Both the position numbers and the translations under genes were made by a program. The notes beneath the pieces are model-generated. The model saw nothing but the letters and a program-made list of their open reading frames with translations, was not told the DNA's origin and did no database searches. A DNA stretch of 5,574 nucleotides from Firmicutes bacterium UBA5286 (lineage in GTDB: Bacteria > Bacillota > Proteinivoracia > UBA4975), in contig DHSM01000030.1 in assembly GCA_002408465.1 (NCBI GenBank), positions 35,505-41,078 on the forward strand, given 5' to 3'. Of this stretch, positions 1 through 5,574 are shown piece after piece; position 1 is the stretch's first letter; every line of letters begins with the position of its first letter.

Positions 1-1086
1 GCCCAGCCTCTGACCTTCAGCGGCCGCTTAGGCCCCATGGCCCTTGCTCATAACGGCAACTTGGTCAACTCCCCGGAAATTCGCACCCAATTGGAACAAC
101 AGGGTTCTATATTTCAGACCAGCACCGACAGTGAGGTGGTTGCCCATTTGCTGGCCAGGTCCACAACTACGGACCTGGACGGGGCCCTGGTCTCTGCCCT
201 TGGCCAGGTGCGGGGGGCATACGCTATGCTGATCCTCACCCCTGACCGCCTCTTGGCCATACGCGACCCCCATGGCATCCGCCCTCTGGTCCTGGGCAAG
301 TATAACGGGGGGTGGGTGGCGGCCTCGGAAACCTGCGCCCTGGATACTGTAGGCGCTGATTTTATCCGCGAAGTGGAACCTGGCGAAATGGTCTCCCTGA
401 GCAGCGCCGGGCTTCAATCATTTCCCCTCTTCCCTCCGCGGAAACAGGCCTTTTGTATATTCGAATATATATATTTTGCCCGCCCCGACAGTGTTTTTGC
501 CGGCCGCAACGTGCACATGGTGCGGCGGGAGATGGGCCGGGCCCTGGCCAAAGAGTCCCCTGCTGATGCAGATATCGTCACCGGCGTCCCCGATTCCAGC
601 CTTTCGGCGGCGGCAGGCTATGCAGAAGCTGCAGGCTTGCCCTATGAGACCGGCTTGATTCGCAACCGTTATCTCGGCCGGACCTTTATTCGGCCAAACC
701 AAAAACAGCGGGCCCGGGGAGTGGCCCTCAAGCTCAACCCCATTCGGGGGGTAGTTGACGGCAAAAGGGTGGTCCTTGTGGATGATTCCCTCATCAGGGG
801 CACCACCAGTCTGAAGATAGTGCAGATGCTGCGCCAGGCCGGGGCGAAGGAAGTGCATCTTCGGATTGCCTCTCCCCCCATAACCCATGGCTGCGGCCTG
901 GGAATAGATACTAAAGATGAGTTGATTGCCGCCCGGATGAGCCCCCGGGAGATTGCCGAATATGTTGGCGCCGACAGTCTGGAATACCTGTCCAGCGAGA
1001 GCATGGTAGCAGCCACAGGTTTTAAGGCGTGTGAAGTCTGCCTCGGCTGTTTTGAAGGCACTCACCCCGTCAGGAGGGAAGACTAA
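1..1086 (+). CDS. purF: Amidophosphoribosyltransferase (glutamine PRPP amidotransferase), 5'-truncated by window edge
   Basis: Catalyses the first committed step of purine synthesis in the cytoplasm: PRPP + glutamine to 5-phosphoribosylamine. The frame is open from base 1, and the residues before the first ATG (position 37) read as PurF sequence (AQPLTF...LGPMALAHNGNLVN), so that ATG is internal; 361 residues are visible. By comparison with the ~476-residue Bacillus enzyme, roughly 95 N-terminal residues, including the propeptide and catalytic Cys1, lie outside. Visible: end of the Ntn glutaminase domain with the oxyanion-hole Asn-Gly (N18-G19, window numbering); the PRPP-binding loop VVLVDDSLIRGTTS at 257-270; and cysteines C152, C298, C344 and C347 at the places of the four 4Fe-4S ligands of the B. 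subtilis-type enzyme, plus C350. The family is known for feedback inhibition by purine nucleotides and oxygen-sensitive turnover. Stop TAA overlaps the purM ATG by one base. Confidence 0.97.
   Translation, partial: AQPLTFSGRLGPMALAHNGNLVNSPEIRTQLEQQGSIFQTSTDSEVVAHLLARSTTTDLDGALVSALGQVRGAYAMLILTPDRLLAIRDPHGIRPLVLGKYNGGWVAASETCALDTVGADFIREVEPGEMVSLSSAGLQSFPLFPPRKQAFCIFEYIYFARPDSVFAGRNVHMVRREMGRALAKESPADADIVTGVPDSSLSAAAGYAEAAGLPYETGLIRNRYLGRTFIRPNQKQRARGVALKLNPIRGVVDGKRVVLVDDSLIRGTTSLKIVQMLRQAGAKEVHLRIASPPITHGCGLGIDTKDELIAARMSPREIAEYVGADSLEYLSSESMVAATGFKACEVCLGCFEGTHPVRRED
456..469. repeat. 14-bp perfect palindrome in an AT-rich island inside purF
   Basis: TATATTCGAATATA is a perfect 14-bp palindrome, followed by more alternating A/T to about position 477, in an otherwise GC-rich gene. 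It encodes part of the conserved CIFEYIYFARPDS segment, which is rich in Ile, Tyr and Phe and so partly forces AT-rich codons. No function is claimed; it may be only a by-product of the protein sequence. Confidence 0.6.
1072..1077 (+). promoter_or_regulatory. Shine-Dalgarno site of purM
   Basis: A full AGGAGG core lies 8 nt before the purM ATG at 1086, inside the last codons of purF. The purF stop and purM start share one base (TAATG), the usual arrangement for translational coupling; the strong site also allows independent initiation. It fixes the purM start. Confidence 0.9.
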
Positions 1087-2105
1087 TGGAAAAACTTACT
1101 TATAAAGAAAGCGGCGTCGATGTAGCCGCCGCTGACAAGCTCATTGGCGATTACGCCGCCCTGGCCCGGTCGGCCAATACAGAACATATTTTGTCAGGAA
1201 TCGGAGGGTTCGCGGGGTTTCTCTCTCTCCCCGGGGGCTATGAAAAACCGGTGCTGGTGGCCTGCACCGATGGCGTCGGCACCAAGCTGCGCCTGCTCAT
1301 AGATAGAGGCCTGGCCAGAACCGCCGGCAAAGATGCCGCTGCCATGTGTCTAAATGATTTGGCCACCTGCGGCGCTCAGCCCCTGTTCATGTTGGACTAC
1401 CTGGCCGTGGGCAAGCTGGAGCCTGAAATTGCCCGGGAAGTGGTGGCGGGTTTCGCCGACTACTGCCGTCGGGCAGATTGCGCCCTTTTAGGGGGAGAGA
1501 CTGCGGAGATGCCTGGCTTCTATCCTCCAGGGGATTACGATATCGCCGGCTTTGCCGTCGGTGTCGTCGATGAGACAAAAATCGTCGATGGCAGCCGCTG
1601 TCAAGCCGGGGACGTAATAATAGGTCTTGCCGGTTCCGGAGTCCACAGCAACGGTTTTTCTCTGGTGCGGATGCTCCTTGACCGGGGTCTCATCAGTCTA
1701 GATATGGACTGCGCCGGCGTTCCCCTGAGCCAGGCTCTGTTGCAGCCCACCCGGCTGTACTTGCCCCTGGCCCAAAGCCTGGCAAAATTGCCGGGAGTAA
1801 AGGCCATGGCCCATATTACCGGCGGCGGTTTGCCCGGCAATGTCGGCCGCACCGTTGCCAAAGATTTGGATACCGTTATCGACGGGGCCAGCTGGCCGCT
1901 GCCCCCGGTCTTTGAGATCATTGCCGGGACGGGAGTGCCCAGGCAGGAGCTGCTTGCCACCTTTAACATGGGCATCGGCTATACTGTTATTTCTGACCCC
2001 GACCAGGCAGATTCAGTAAGGGAGCTTTGCAGCAAAGAGGGAATTGAAACCTGGAAAATCGGACATTTGGTCGAGGGTTCCGGCCAGGTAAAAATCAATG
2101 ACTAA
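1086..2105 (+). CDS. purM: Phosphoribosylformylglycinamidine cyclo-ligase (AIR synthetase)
   Basis: Converts FGAM + ATP to 5-aminoimidazole ribonucleotide (AIR), step five of the pathway, as a cytoplasmic enzyme of the PurM/PurL/SelD/HypE/ThiL ATP-binding superfamily. The 339-residue product is full length (about 346 in B. subtilis). Visible motifs: DGVGTK at 62-67, the conserved DLATCGAQPLFMLDYLAVG stretch just after residue 90, the family signature GGETAEMPGFY at 136-146, VHSNGFSLVR near 180, AHITGGG at 242-248 (start of the C-terminal domain) and FNMGIGY from 293. The start is set by AGGAGG 8 nt upstream and by agreement with the short N-terminus of homologues. Its 3' end overlaps purN by 8 nt. 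Nothing anomalous was seen. Confidence 0.98.
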   Translation: MEKLTYKESGVDVAAADKLIGDYAALARSANTEHILSGIGGFAGFLSLPGGYEKPVLVACTDGVGTKLRLLIDRGLARTAGKDAAAMCLNDLATCGAQPLFMLDYLAVGKLEPEIAREVVAGFADYCRRADCALLGGETAEMPGFYPPGDYDIAGFAVGVVDETKIVDGSRCQAGDVIIGLAGSGVHSNGFSLVRMLLDRGLISLDMDCAGVPLSQALLQPTRLYLPLAQSLAKLPGVKAMAHITGGGLPGNVGRTVAKDLDTVIDGASWPLPPVFEIIAGTGVPRQELLATFNMGIGYTVISDPDQADSVRELCSKEGIETWKIGHLVEGSGQVKIND

Positions 2106-2742
2106 GTATCGGCTTGCTGTTCTGGCCTCGGGGGAGGGCACCAATCTCCAGGCCCTGATTGATGAAGTGCATTTCCCTGGCATCGCTAACATTGTATTGG
2201 TACTCTCAGACAAAGAGGGAGCCGGGGCTATTGGGCGGGCCCGGACTGCAGGAATAACCGCCGTCCCCCTGCCTCCCCTGCCTGGGGAAGGGCGCAAGCT
2301 TTACCATCAGAGGGTGGCAGGGGTTGTGCAGCAAGCCAGCTCCGACCTGGTGGTGCTGGCAGGATACATGCGCCTGCTGCCTTCGGAGTTTGTGGCGCAA
2401 ATGCCCCCGATCATTAATGTGCATCCCTCGCTGCTGCCAGCCTTTCCCGGTCTCGATGCCCCGGCCCAGGCTTTGGCCTACGGGGCCAAGATCAGCGGCT
2501 GCACCGTGCACCTGGTGGATCAGGGCATGGATACGGGACCGGTCATCAGCCAACGGGCATTGCCTGTTCTGCCTGAGGATACGCCAGACAGTTTGCATAA
2601 CCGGATTAAGTTCCTGGAGCATGCGGCCCTTGTCCAGGCAGTGACGGCCTTTGCTTCGGGCCAGGTGGAAATTCACTACAGAAATATTCAGTTCAAGGAG
2701 GATAATCATGGTAATAAGACGGGCGTTAATCAGCGTATATGA
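2098..2742 (+). CDS. purN: Phosphoribosylglycinamide formyltransferase, 10-formyl-THF dependent (GAR transformylase)
   Basis: Transfers a formyl group from 10-formyltetrahydrofolate to GAR, giving FGAR (step three). The 214-residue product is close to E. coli PurN (212) and longer than B. subtilis PurN (about 195). The phosphate-binding N-terminus reads LASGEGTNLQALID (residues 9-22). The catalytic triad is intact: N107 and H109 in INVHPSLLPAFPG and D145 in MDTGPV, one residue off E. coli N106/H108/D144. The ATG lies inside the end of purM, giving an 8-nt overlap, and is preceded only by a weak AGG (2086-2088), so translation is probably coupled to purM. The last 11 codons overlap the beginning of purH in another frame, so the C-terminal tail (after about residue 197) is unlikely to be a conserved structural part. 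The folate-independent PurT can be excluded because no ATP-grasp motif is present. Confidence 0.97.
   Translation: MTKYRLAVLASGEGTNLQALIDEVHFPGIANIVLVLSDKEGAGAIGRARTAGITAVPLPPLPGEGRKLYHQRVAGVVQQASSDLVVLAGYMRLLPSEFVAQMPPIINVHPSLLPAFPGLDAPAQALAYGAKISGCTVHLVDQGMDTGPVISQRALPVLPEDTPDSLHNRIKFLEHAALVQAVTAFASGQVEIHYRNIQFKEDNHGNKTGVNQRI
2695..2701 (+). promoter_or_regulatory. Shine-Dalgarno site that sets the purH start
   Basis: AAGGAGG lies 6 nt before the ATG at 2708, inside the purN coding region. It decides between two in-frame purH starts: the upstream ATG at 2651 would add 19 residues (MLRARWKFTTEIF...) that do not resemble any PurH N-terminus, whereas the ATG at 2708 gives the typical MVIRRALISVYDKSG. 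Confidence 0.93.
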
Positions 2743-4222
2743 TAAAAGCGGCCTGGCGGACTTTGCCCGGGCCTTGGATAAAATGGGAGTGCAGCTGATC
2801 TCTACAGGCGGCACTGCCCGCTGCCTGGCGGAGGCGGGGTTGGCAGTGACAGCAGTCCAGGATGTGACTGGCAGTCCCGAAATGCTGGGGGGACGGGTCA
2901 AAACCTTGCATCCCCGGATCCATGGGGGGATTCTTGCCCGCCGCGATGATCCCAACCAGCTCAAAGAACTGGCGGACCAGGGCATCGGTCCCATCGATAT
3001 GGTTGTGGTCAACCTCTATCCTTTTGAGCAAACGGTAGCAGATCCCGAATGTACGCAGGAACGGGCTCTGGAAAATATAGATATCGGCGGCCCCACCATG
3101 CTGAGGGCCGCGGCCAAAAACTTTCCGGCTGTAATCCCCTTGTGCAGTCCCCAGGATTATCAAGAGGTAATTGAGATTCTGCGCCGGGAGGGGGACCTTT
3201 CCCAGGGCCTTCGCCAAAGGCTGGCTGCCAAAGCTTTCTCCCATACCGCTGCCTATGATGCCGCGATTACTGGCTGGCTGCAAAAAGATGAGTTCCCCGA
3301 GAAGCTGGCTCTGGTCCTGGAGCTGGGCTCTCACCTGCGCTACGGGGAAAACCCCCACCAGCAGGCGGCCCTGTATAAACTGCCCGCTCAGCCTGATTCT
3401 CTGGCCTGGGCCCAGCCTCTTCAGGGCAAAGAACTGTCCTATAACAATTACAATGATGCCGACGCTGCCTTTGCTTTGGTCTCAGAATTTGATGGACCGG
3501 CGGCAGTGGCTGTCAAGCATGCTGTTCCCTGCGGCGTGGGGCTGGGAAAATCTCCTGCCCAGGCTTTTACCAGGGCCAGGCAGGCTGACCCTGTCTCAAT
3601 TTTTGGGGGGATTATTGCTCTTAACCGCCCGGTGGATCAGGAAACTGCCTTGCTCCTAAAAGAAATCTTTCTAGAAGTTGTCATCGCTCCTGCTTTCAGC
3701 GATGAGGCCAGGGCAGTGCTGGCCGCCAAAAAGAATCTGCGCCTGCTGATTTGCCCCAACCAGCGTCCCCAAGGCCATGTATTGCGCTCCATTTCCGGGG
3801 GAGTGCTGGTGCAGCAAGCCGACGCCGGCGGCCTCTCCCAGTGGCAGGCGGCAGGCAGTGTCCAGCCTCCCCAGGGCTGGGAAGAGGATGGACGCTTGGC
3901 CTGGCTTACTGCTAAATATGCCAAATCCAATTCTATTGTCGTCAGCAAAGGTGGCATGACCTTAGGGATTGGCAGCGGCTGCACCAGCCGCATTGATGCC
4001 GCCAACATCGCCCTGGCCGCAGCAGGGGAAGAGGCCAGGGAGGCAGTAATGGCTTCCGACGGCTTTATTCCCTTCCCCGATGTGGTGGAAGCCGCAGCCA
4101 AAGCTGGCATCAGCGTAATCTTGCAGCCAGGAGGATCCAAGGGCGATGACAAGGCCATCGCCGCCGCCGATAAAGCAGGTATTGCCCTGCTCTTTACCGG
4201 CATACGCCATTTCAGGCATTAG
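2708..4222 (+). CDS. purH: Bifunctional AICAR formyltransferase / IMP cyclohydrolase
   Basis: Performs the last two steps of IMP synthesis: AICAR + 10-formyl-THF to FAICAR, then ring closure to IMP. The 504-residue product is close to B. subtilis PurH (512). The N-terminal MGS-like cyclohydrolase domain (about 1-195) starts ALISVYDKSG and keeps the residues known from human ATIC: K65 in KTLHP, Y104 in NLYPF, D125 in DIGGPT and K137 in AAAKN. The C-terminal formyltransferase domain begins near RYGENPHQ and has LSYNNYNDADAA, the catalytic K270-H271 pair in KHAVPCG, KSNSIV, MASDGFIPFPD, ILQPGGS and the terminal FTGIRHF. Departures from consensus: KHAVPCG where bacteria often have KHTNPCG, and GSGCTSR where GxGQxxR is usual (C425); the arginine is kept. 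The start is chosen on the AAGGAGG at 2695. Overlaps purN by 35 nt; purD follows after 13 nt. Confidence 0.97.
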   Translation: MVIRRALISVYDKSGLADFARALDKMGVQLISTGGTARCLAEAGLAVTAVQDVTGSPEMLGGRVKTLHPRIHGGILARRDDPNQLKELADQGIGPIDMVVVNLYPFEQTVADPECTQERALENIDIGGPTMLRAAAKNFPAVIPLCSPQDYQEVIEILRREGDLSQGLRQRLAAKAFSHTAAYDAAITGWLQKDEFPEKLALVLELGSHLRYGENPHQQAALYKLPAQPDSLAWAQPLQGKELSYNNYNDADAAFALVSEFDGPAAVAVKHAVPCGVGLGKSPAQAFTRARQADPVSIFGGIIALNRPVDQETALLLKEIFLEVVIAPAFSDEARAVLAAKKNLRLLICPNQRPQGHVLRSISGGVLVQQADAGGLSQWQAAGSVQPPQGWEEDGRLAWLTAKYAKSNSIVVSKGGMTLGIGSGCTSRIDAANIALAAAGEEAREAVMASDGFIPFPDVVEAAAKAGISVILQPGGSKGDDKAIAAADKAGIALLFTGIRHFRH

Positions 4223-4227
4223 GGGGG
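4221..4227 (+). promoter_or_regulatory. Shine-Dalgarno-like site of purD
   Basis: AGGGGGG begins within the purH stop codon and lies 8 nt before the purD ATG at 4236. It is a G-rich variant of the AGGAGG seen at purM and purH. It supports the start at 4236 over an in-frame ATG at 4146, which would add 30 unrelated residues read from inside purH. Confidence 0.75.
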
Positions 4228-4235
4228 AAGAAAGA

Positions 4236-5450
4236 ATGCAAGTTCTGCTCATAGGGGCAGGGGCCAGGGAGAACGCTCTCGCTGCCCGCCTGCTGGAGAG
4301 CCCCGGCTTAGGCAAGCTCTATTGGTTGCCGGGGAACGCTGCCCTGGAGGGCCGGGTAAGCAAGGTTCGGGACATCGACCCTTGCGACGGACCTGGCATC
4401 GCCACCTGGGCTCAGCGCCAGGCCATTGACCTGGCGGTAATTGGGCCGGAGGCGCCCCTCTTGGCAGGGGTATCCGATTGCCTGGAAGAGGTTGGCGTCC
4501 CCTGTTTCGGTCCTTCCCGGGCCGCCGCCCGCCTGGAGGGTAGCAAGGCCTTTGCCAAAGATCTTCTGGCCCAGGCAGGAATCCCCACGGCCAAGTATGT
4601 AAAAGTGTCTGGCGCTCAGGAGGCTCTTGAGGTCCTGGAAAAATGGGGAGCGCCAGTGGTCATTAAGGCCGACGGTCTCGCTGCCGGCAAGGGCGTGACT
4701 GTAGCGATGACCCAAGAGGAAGCCCGCAAAGCTGCTGAAGAGCTGACGGGACCGGCGGTAATCGAGGAATATCTGGAAGGCAAGGAGCTTTCTTTCATGG
4801 TTTTGGCCCAGGGCCAGGAGTTTGTGCCTTTGGCTCCCAGCCGGGATCACAAGCGGGCTGGCGACGGAGATACCGGACCCAATACCGGCGGCATGGGCGC
4901 CCTGGCCGGCTTCGGCCTCATCAGCCAGGGCCTGCAGCAGGAAATCATCTGCAAAATAATCAAGCCCACCCTGGCCGCTATGGCCAAGCTGGGGACGCCC
5001 TACAAAGGGGTGCTCTATGCCGGTCTAATGCTCACGGCCCAGGGGCCTAAAGTCCTGGAGTTCAACGTGCGCTTCGGGGACCCGGAAACCCAGGCCATCC
5101 TGCAGCTGTGGGAAGACGATTTGCTGGAAGTCTTGAACCCCATTGCCCGGGGCGGCATGCCTAAGGGGCTCCTTTGGTCCCGGGACTGGGCGGTCAGCCT
5201 GGTTTTAGCATCAGGAGGGTATCCTGGGTCTTACGAAACCGGCTACAAAATCCAGGGGCTGGAGGAAGCCCTGGAATATGCCCTGGTCTACCAGGCCGGC
5301 ACCAAATTGACCCAGGGAGAAATCGTCACCGCCGGCGGCCGGGTAATTACCCTGGCAGCCAAGGGCAGCTTGGAACTGGCCCGGGAAAAAGTCTATACTG
5401 CTGCCGCTAAAATCCACTTCCCCGGCATCCACTACCGCCGGGACATCTAA
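4236..5450 (+). CDS. purD: Phosphoribosylamine-glycine ligase (GAR synthetase)
   Basis: ATP-dependent ligation of glycine to 5-phosphoribosylamine, giving GAR (step two, directly after PurF). ATP-grasp enzyme of 404 residues, shorter than B. subtilis (422) or E. coli (429). Visible in order: N-terminal MQVLLIGAGARENA; IGPEAPLLAGV; FGPSRAAARLEGSKAFAKDLL; ATP-grasp segment KADGLAAGKGVTVAM from K144; VIEEYLEG at 175-182; DHKRAGDGDTGPNTGGMGA at 204-222; catalytic/metal segment EFNVRFGDPETQ at 275-286; and ASGGYPGSY near the C-terminal domain. Odd points: the usual GGREHA is GARENA (H to N at residue 13); about ten residues between the helix ending EEL (170) and VIEEY are missing relative to both references; the usual GGMGAYSP reads GGMGALAGFG; and the protein ends at RRDI without the short tail that follows RKDIG elsewhere. 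The core catalytic motifs are intact, so I expect an active enzyme. Start chosen by the site at 4221 and homologue N-termini. Last gene of the operon. Confidence 0.96.
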   Translation: MQVLLIGAGARENALAARLLESPGLGKLYWLPGNAALEGRVSKVRDIDPCDGPGIATWAQRQAIDLAVIGPEAPLLAGVSDCLEEVGVPCFGPSRAAARLEGSKAFAKDLLAQAGIPTAKYVKVSGAQEALEVLEKWGAPVVIKADGLAAGKGVTVAMTQEEARKAAEELTGPAVIEEYLEGKELSFMVLAQGQEFVPLAPSRDHKRAGDGDTGPNTGGMGALAGFGLISQGLQQEIICKIIKPTLAAMAKLGTPYKGVLYAGLMLTAQGPKVLEFNVRFGDPETQAILQLWEDDLLEVLNPIARGGMPKGLLWSRDWAVSLVLASGGYPGSYETGYKIQGLEEALEYALVYQAGTKLTQGEIVTAGGRVITLAAKGSLELAREKVYTAAAKIHFPGIHYRRDI

Positions 5451-5452
5451 CA

Positions 5453-5492
5453 CCGGGGACGGGACTTTTCGTAGCGCCACGCCGGGACAGAC
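5453..5492 (+). repeat. Two short CCGGGGAC / GCCGGGACA-type repeats after purD (possible degenerate REP-like element)
   Basis: Directly after the purD stop, CCGGGGACGGGAC (5453-5465) is followed by a similar GCCGGGACAGAC (5481-5492). From memory, Firmicute genomes of this kind carry many intergenic copies of an ACACCGGGGACGG-type element; the first unit here starts with the same letters. Only the local similarity is visible; membership of a dispersed family is inference. Confidence 0.25.
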
Positions 5493-5493
5493 C

Positions 5494-5528
5494 CTTGCTC
5501 GCAGAATCGCAATATCGCGGCAAGTTTT
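5494..5528 (+). terminator. Possible weak first terminator or 3' hairpin
   Basis: CTTGC-T-CGC (5494-5502) can pair with GCGGCAAG (5517-5524), giving an 8-bp stem with one bulged T (5499) and a 14-nt loop, followed by TTTT (5525-5528) and CT. The large loop and short T-run make it weak by the usual criteria. It may instead be a 3'-end structure of the pur mRNA, or chance. Confidence 0.3.
5499..5522 (+). repeat. Three 8-bp-spaced TCGCA/TCGCG units
   Basis: TCGCAGAA, TCGCAATA and TCGCGGCA follow one another exactly, so TCGC recurs at 5499, 5507 and 5515 with 8-bp periodicity. They overlap the candidate hairpin. A degenerate short tandem repeat is the simplest reading; no function is known to me. 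Confidence 0.5.
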
Positions 5529-5553
5529 CTACTGCTATACTCTATAATTGTCC

Positions 5554-5574
5554 AAAGGCCTTCGGGCCTTTTTT
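5554..5574 (+). terminator. Intrinsic (rho-independent) terminator of the pur operon
   Basis: AAAGGCC-TTCG-GGCCTTT forms a perfect stem closed by the very stable C(UUCG)G tetraloop and runs directly into T's up to the last base of the window (the T-tract may continue beyond). It lies about 100 nt after the purD stop and supports purD being the last gene of the operon. Confidence 0.9.

Noticed and set aside
37..39. ATG at 37 as the real start of purF
   Set aside because: The twelve preceding in-frame residues match PurF (AQPLTF before the LAHNGN motif), so the gene begins outside the window.
418..1065. Long antisense open frame (215 codons) opposite purF
   Set aside because: It is a GC-rich shadow of a well-supported gene; its translation has no recognisable domain and purF explains the whole stretch.
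2651..2707. Upstream in-frame start for purH adding 19 residues
   Set aside because: The extension lies within purN, lacks PurH similarity, and a perfect AAGGAGG is placed for the ATG at 2708.
2206..3012. Long antisense open frame (268 codons) across purN and purH
   Set aside because: It spans two clear genes on the other strand and shows low-complexity Pro/Arg/Ser-rich composition typical of shadow frames.
4146..4235. Upstream in-frame start for purD adding 30 residues
   Set aside because: The extension is the purH 3' end read in another frame; the PurD N-terminus typical of the family starts at 4236.
5211..5480. Antisense frame (89 codons) reaching from the tail into purD
   Set aside because: No ribosome binding site was evident and most of it lies opposite conserved purD sequence; treated as a shadow.
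1..5574. A novel defence, mobile or otherwise undescribed system, or a CRISPR array
   Set aside because: All DNA up to 5450 is accounted for by five canonical purine genes, and the 124-nt tail is too short for another gene; no phage, transposase or array features are present.

Overview
The window is a run of five co-directional, tightly packed genes for de novo purine (IMP) biosynthesis: purF (5' end cut off by the window edge), purM, purN, purH and purD, all on the + strand. It closes with a strong intrinsic terminator at the right-hand edge. Order and spacing (1-nt overlap, 8-nt overlap, 35-nt overlap, 13-nt gap) indicate the 3' half of one polycistronic pur operon of the Bacillus/Clostridium type, where the order is ...purF-purM-purN-purH-purD. 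The earlier genes (purE/K, purB, purC, purS/Q/L) and any promoter or purine-sensing leader would lie upstream, outside this window.

Organism: gene order, strong AGGAGG-type ribosome binding sites, and a PurF carrying the cysteine set of the Fe-S-containing Bacillus-type enzyme all point to a Firmicute. The clearly GC-rich third codon positions suggest a high-GC member of the Clostridia (Peptococcaceae/Moorella-like) rather than a Bacillus. This assignment is inference; no rRNA or other phylogenetic marker is present.

Layout: 1-1086 purF C-terminal three quarters; 1086-2105 purM; 2098-2742 purN; 2708-4222 purH; 4236-5450 purD; 5451-5553 a non-coding tail holding GGGAC-type short repeats, a possible weak hairpin and an 8-bp periodic motif; 5554-5574 a UUCG-loop terminator whose T-tract runs to the window edge.

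How the genes work together: PurF makes 5-phosphoribosylamine from PRPP and glutamine. PurD ligates glycine to give GAR. PurN formylates GAR with 10-formyl-THF. After PurL (outside the window), PurM closes the imidazole ring to AIR. After further outside steps, PurH formylates AICAR and cyclises FAICAR to IMP. So steps 1, 2, 3, 5, 9 and 10 are encoded here. I see no unknown system. The most notable points are departures from family consensus in PurD (nucleotide-binding motif, a shortened loop, an altered GGMGA segment, no C-terminal tail), a Cys substitution in PurH, and the structured tail after purD.
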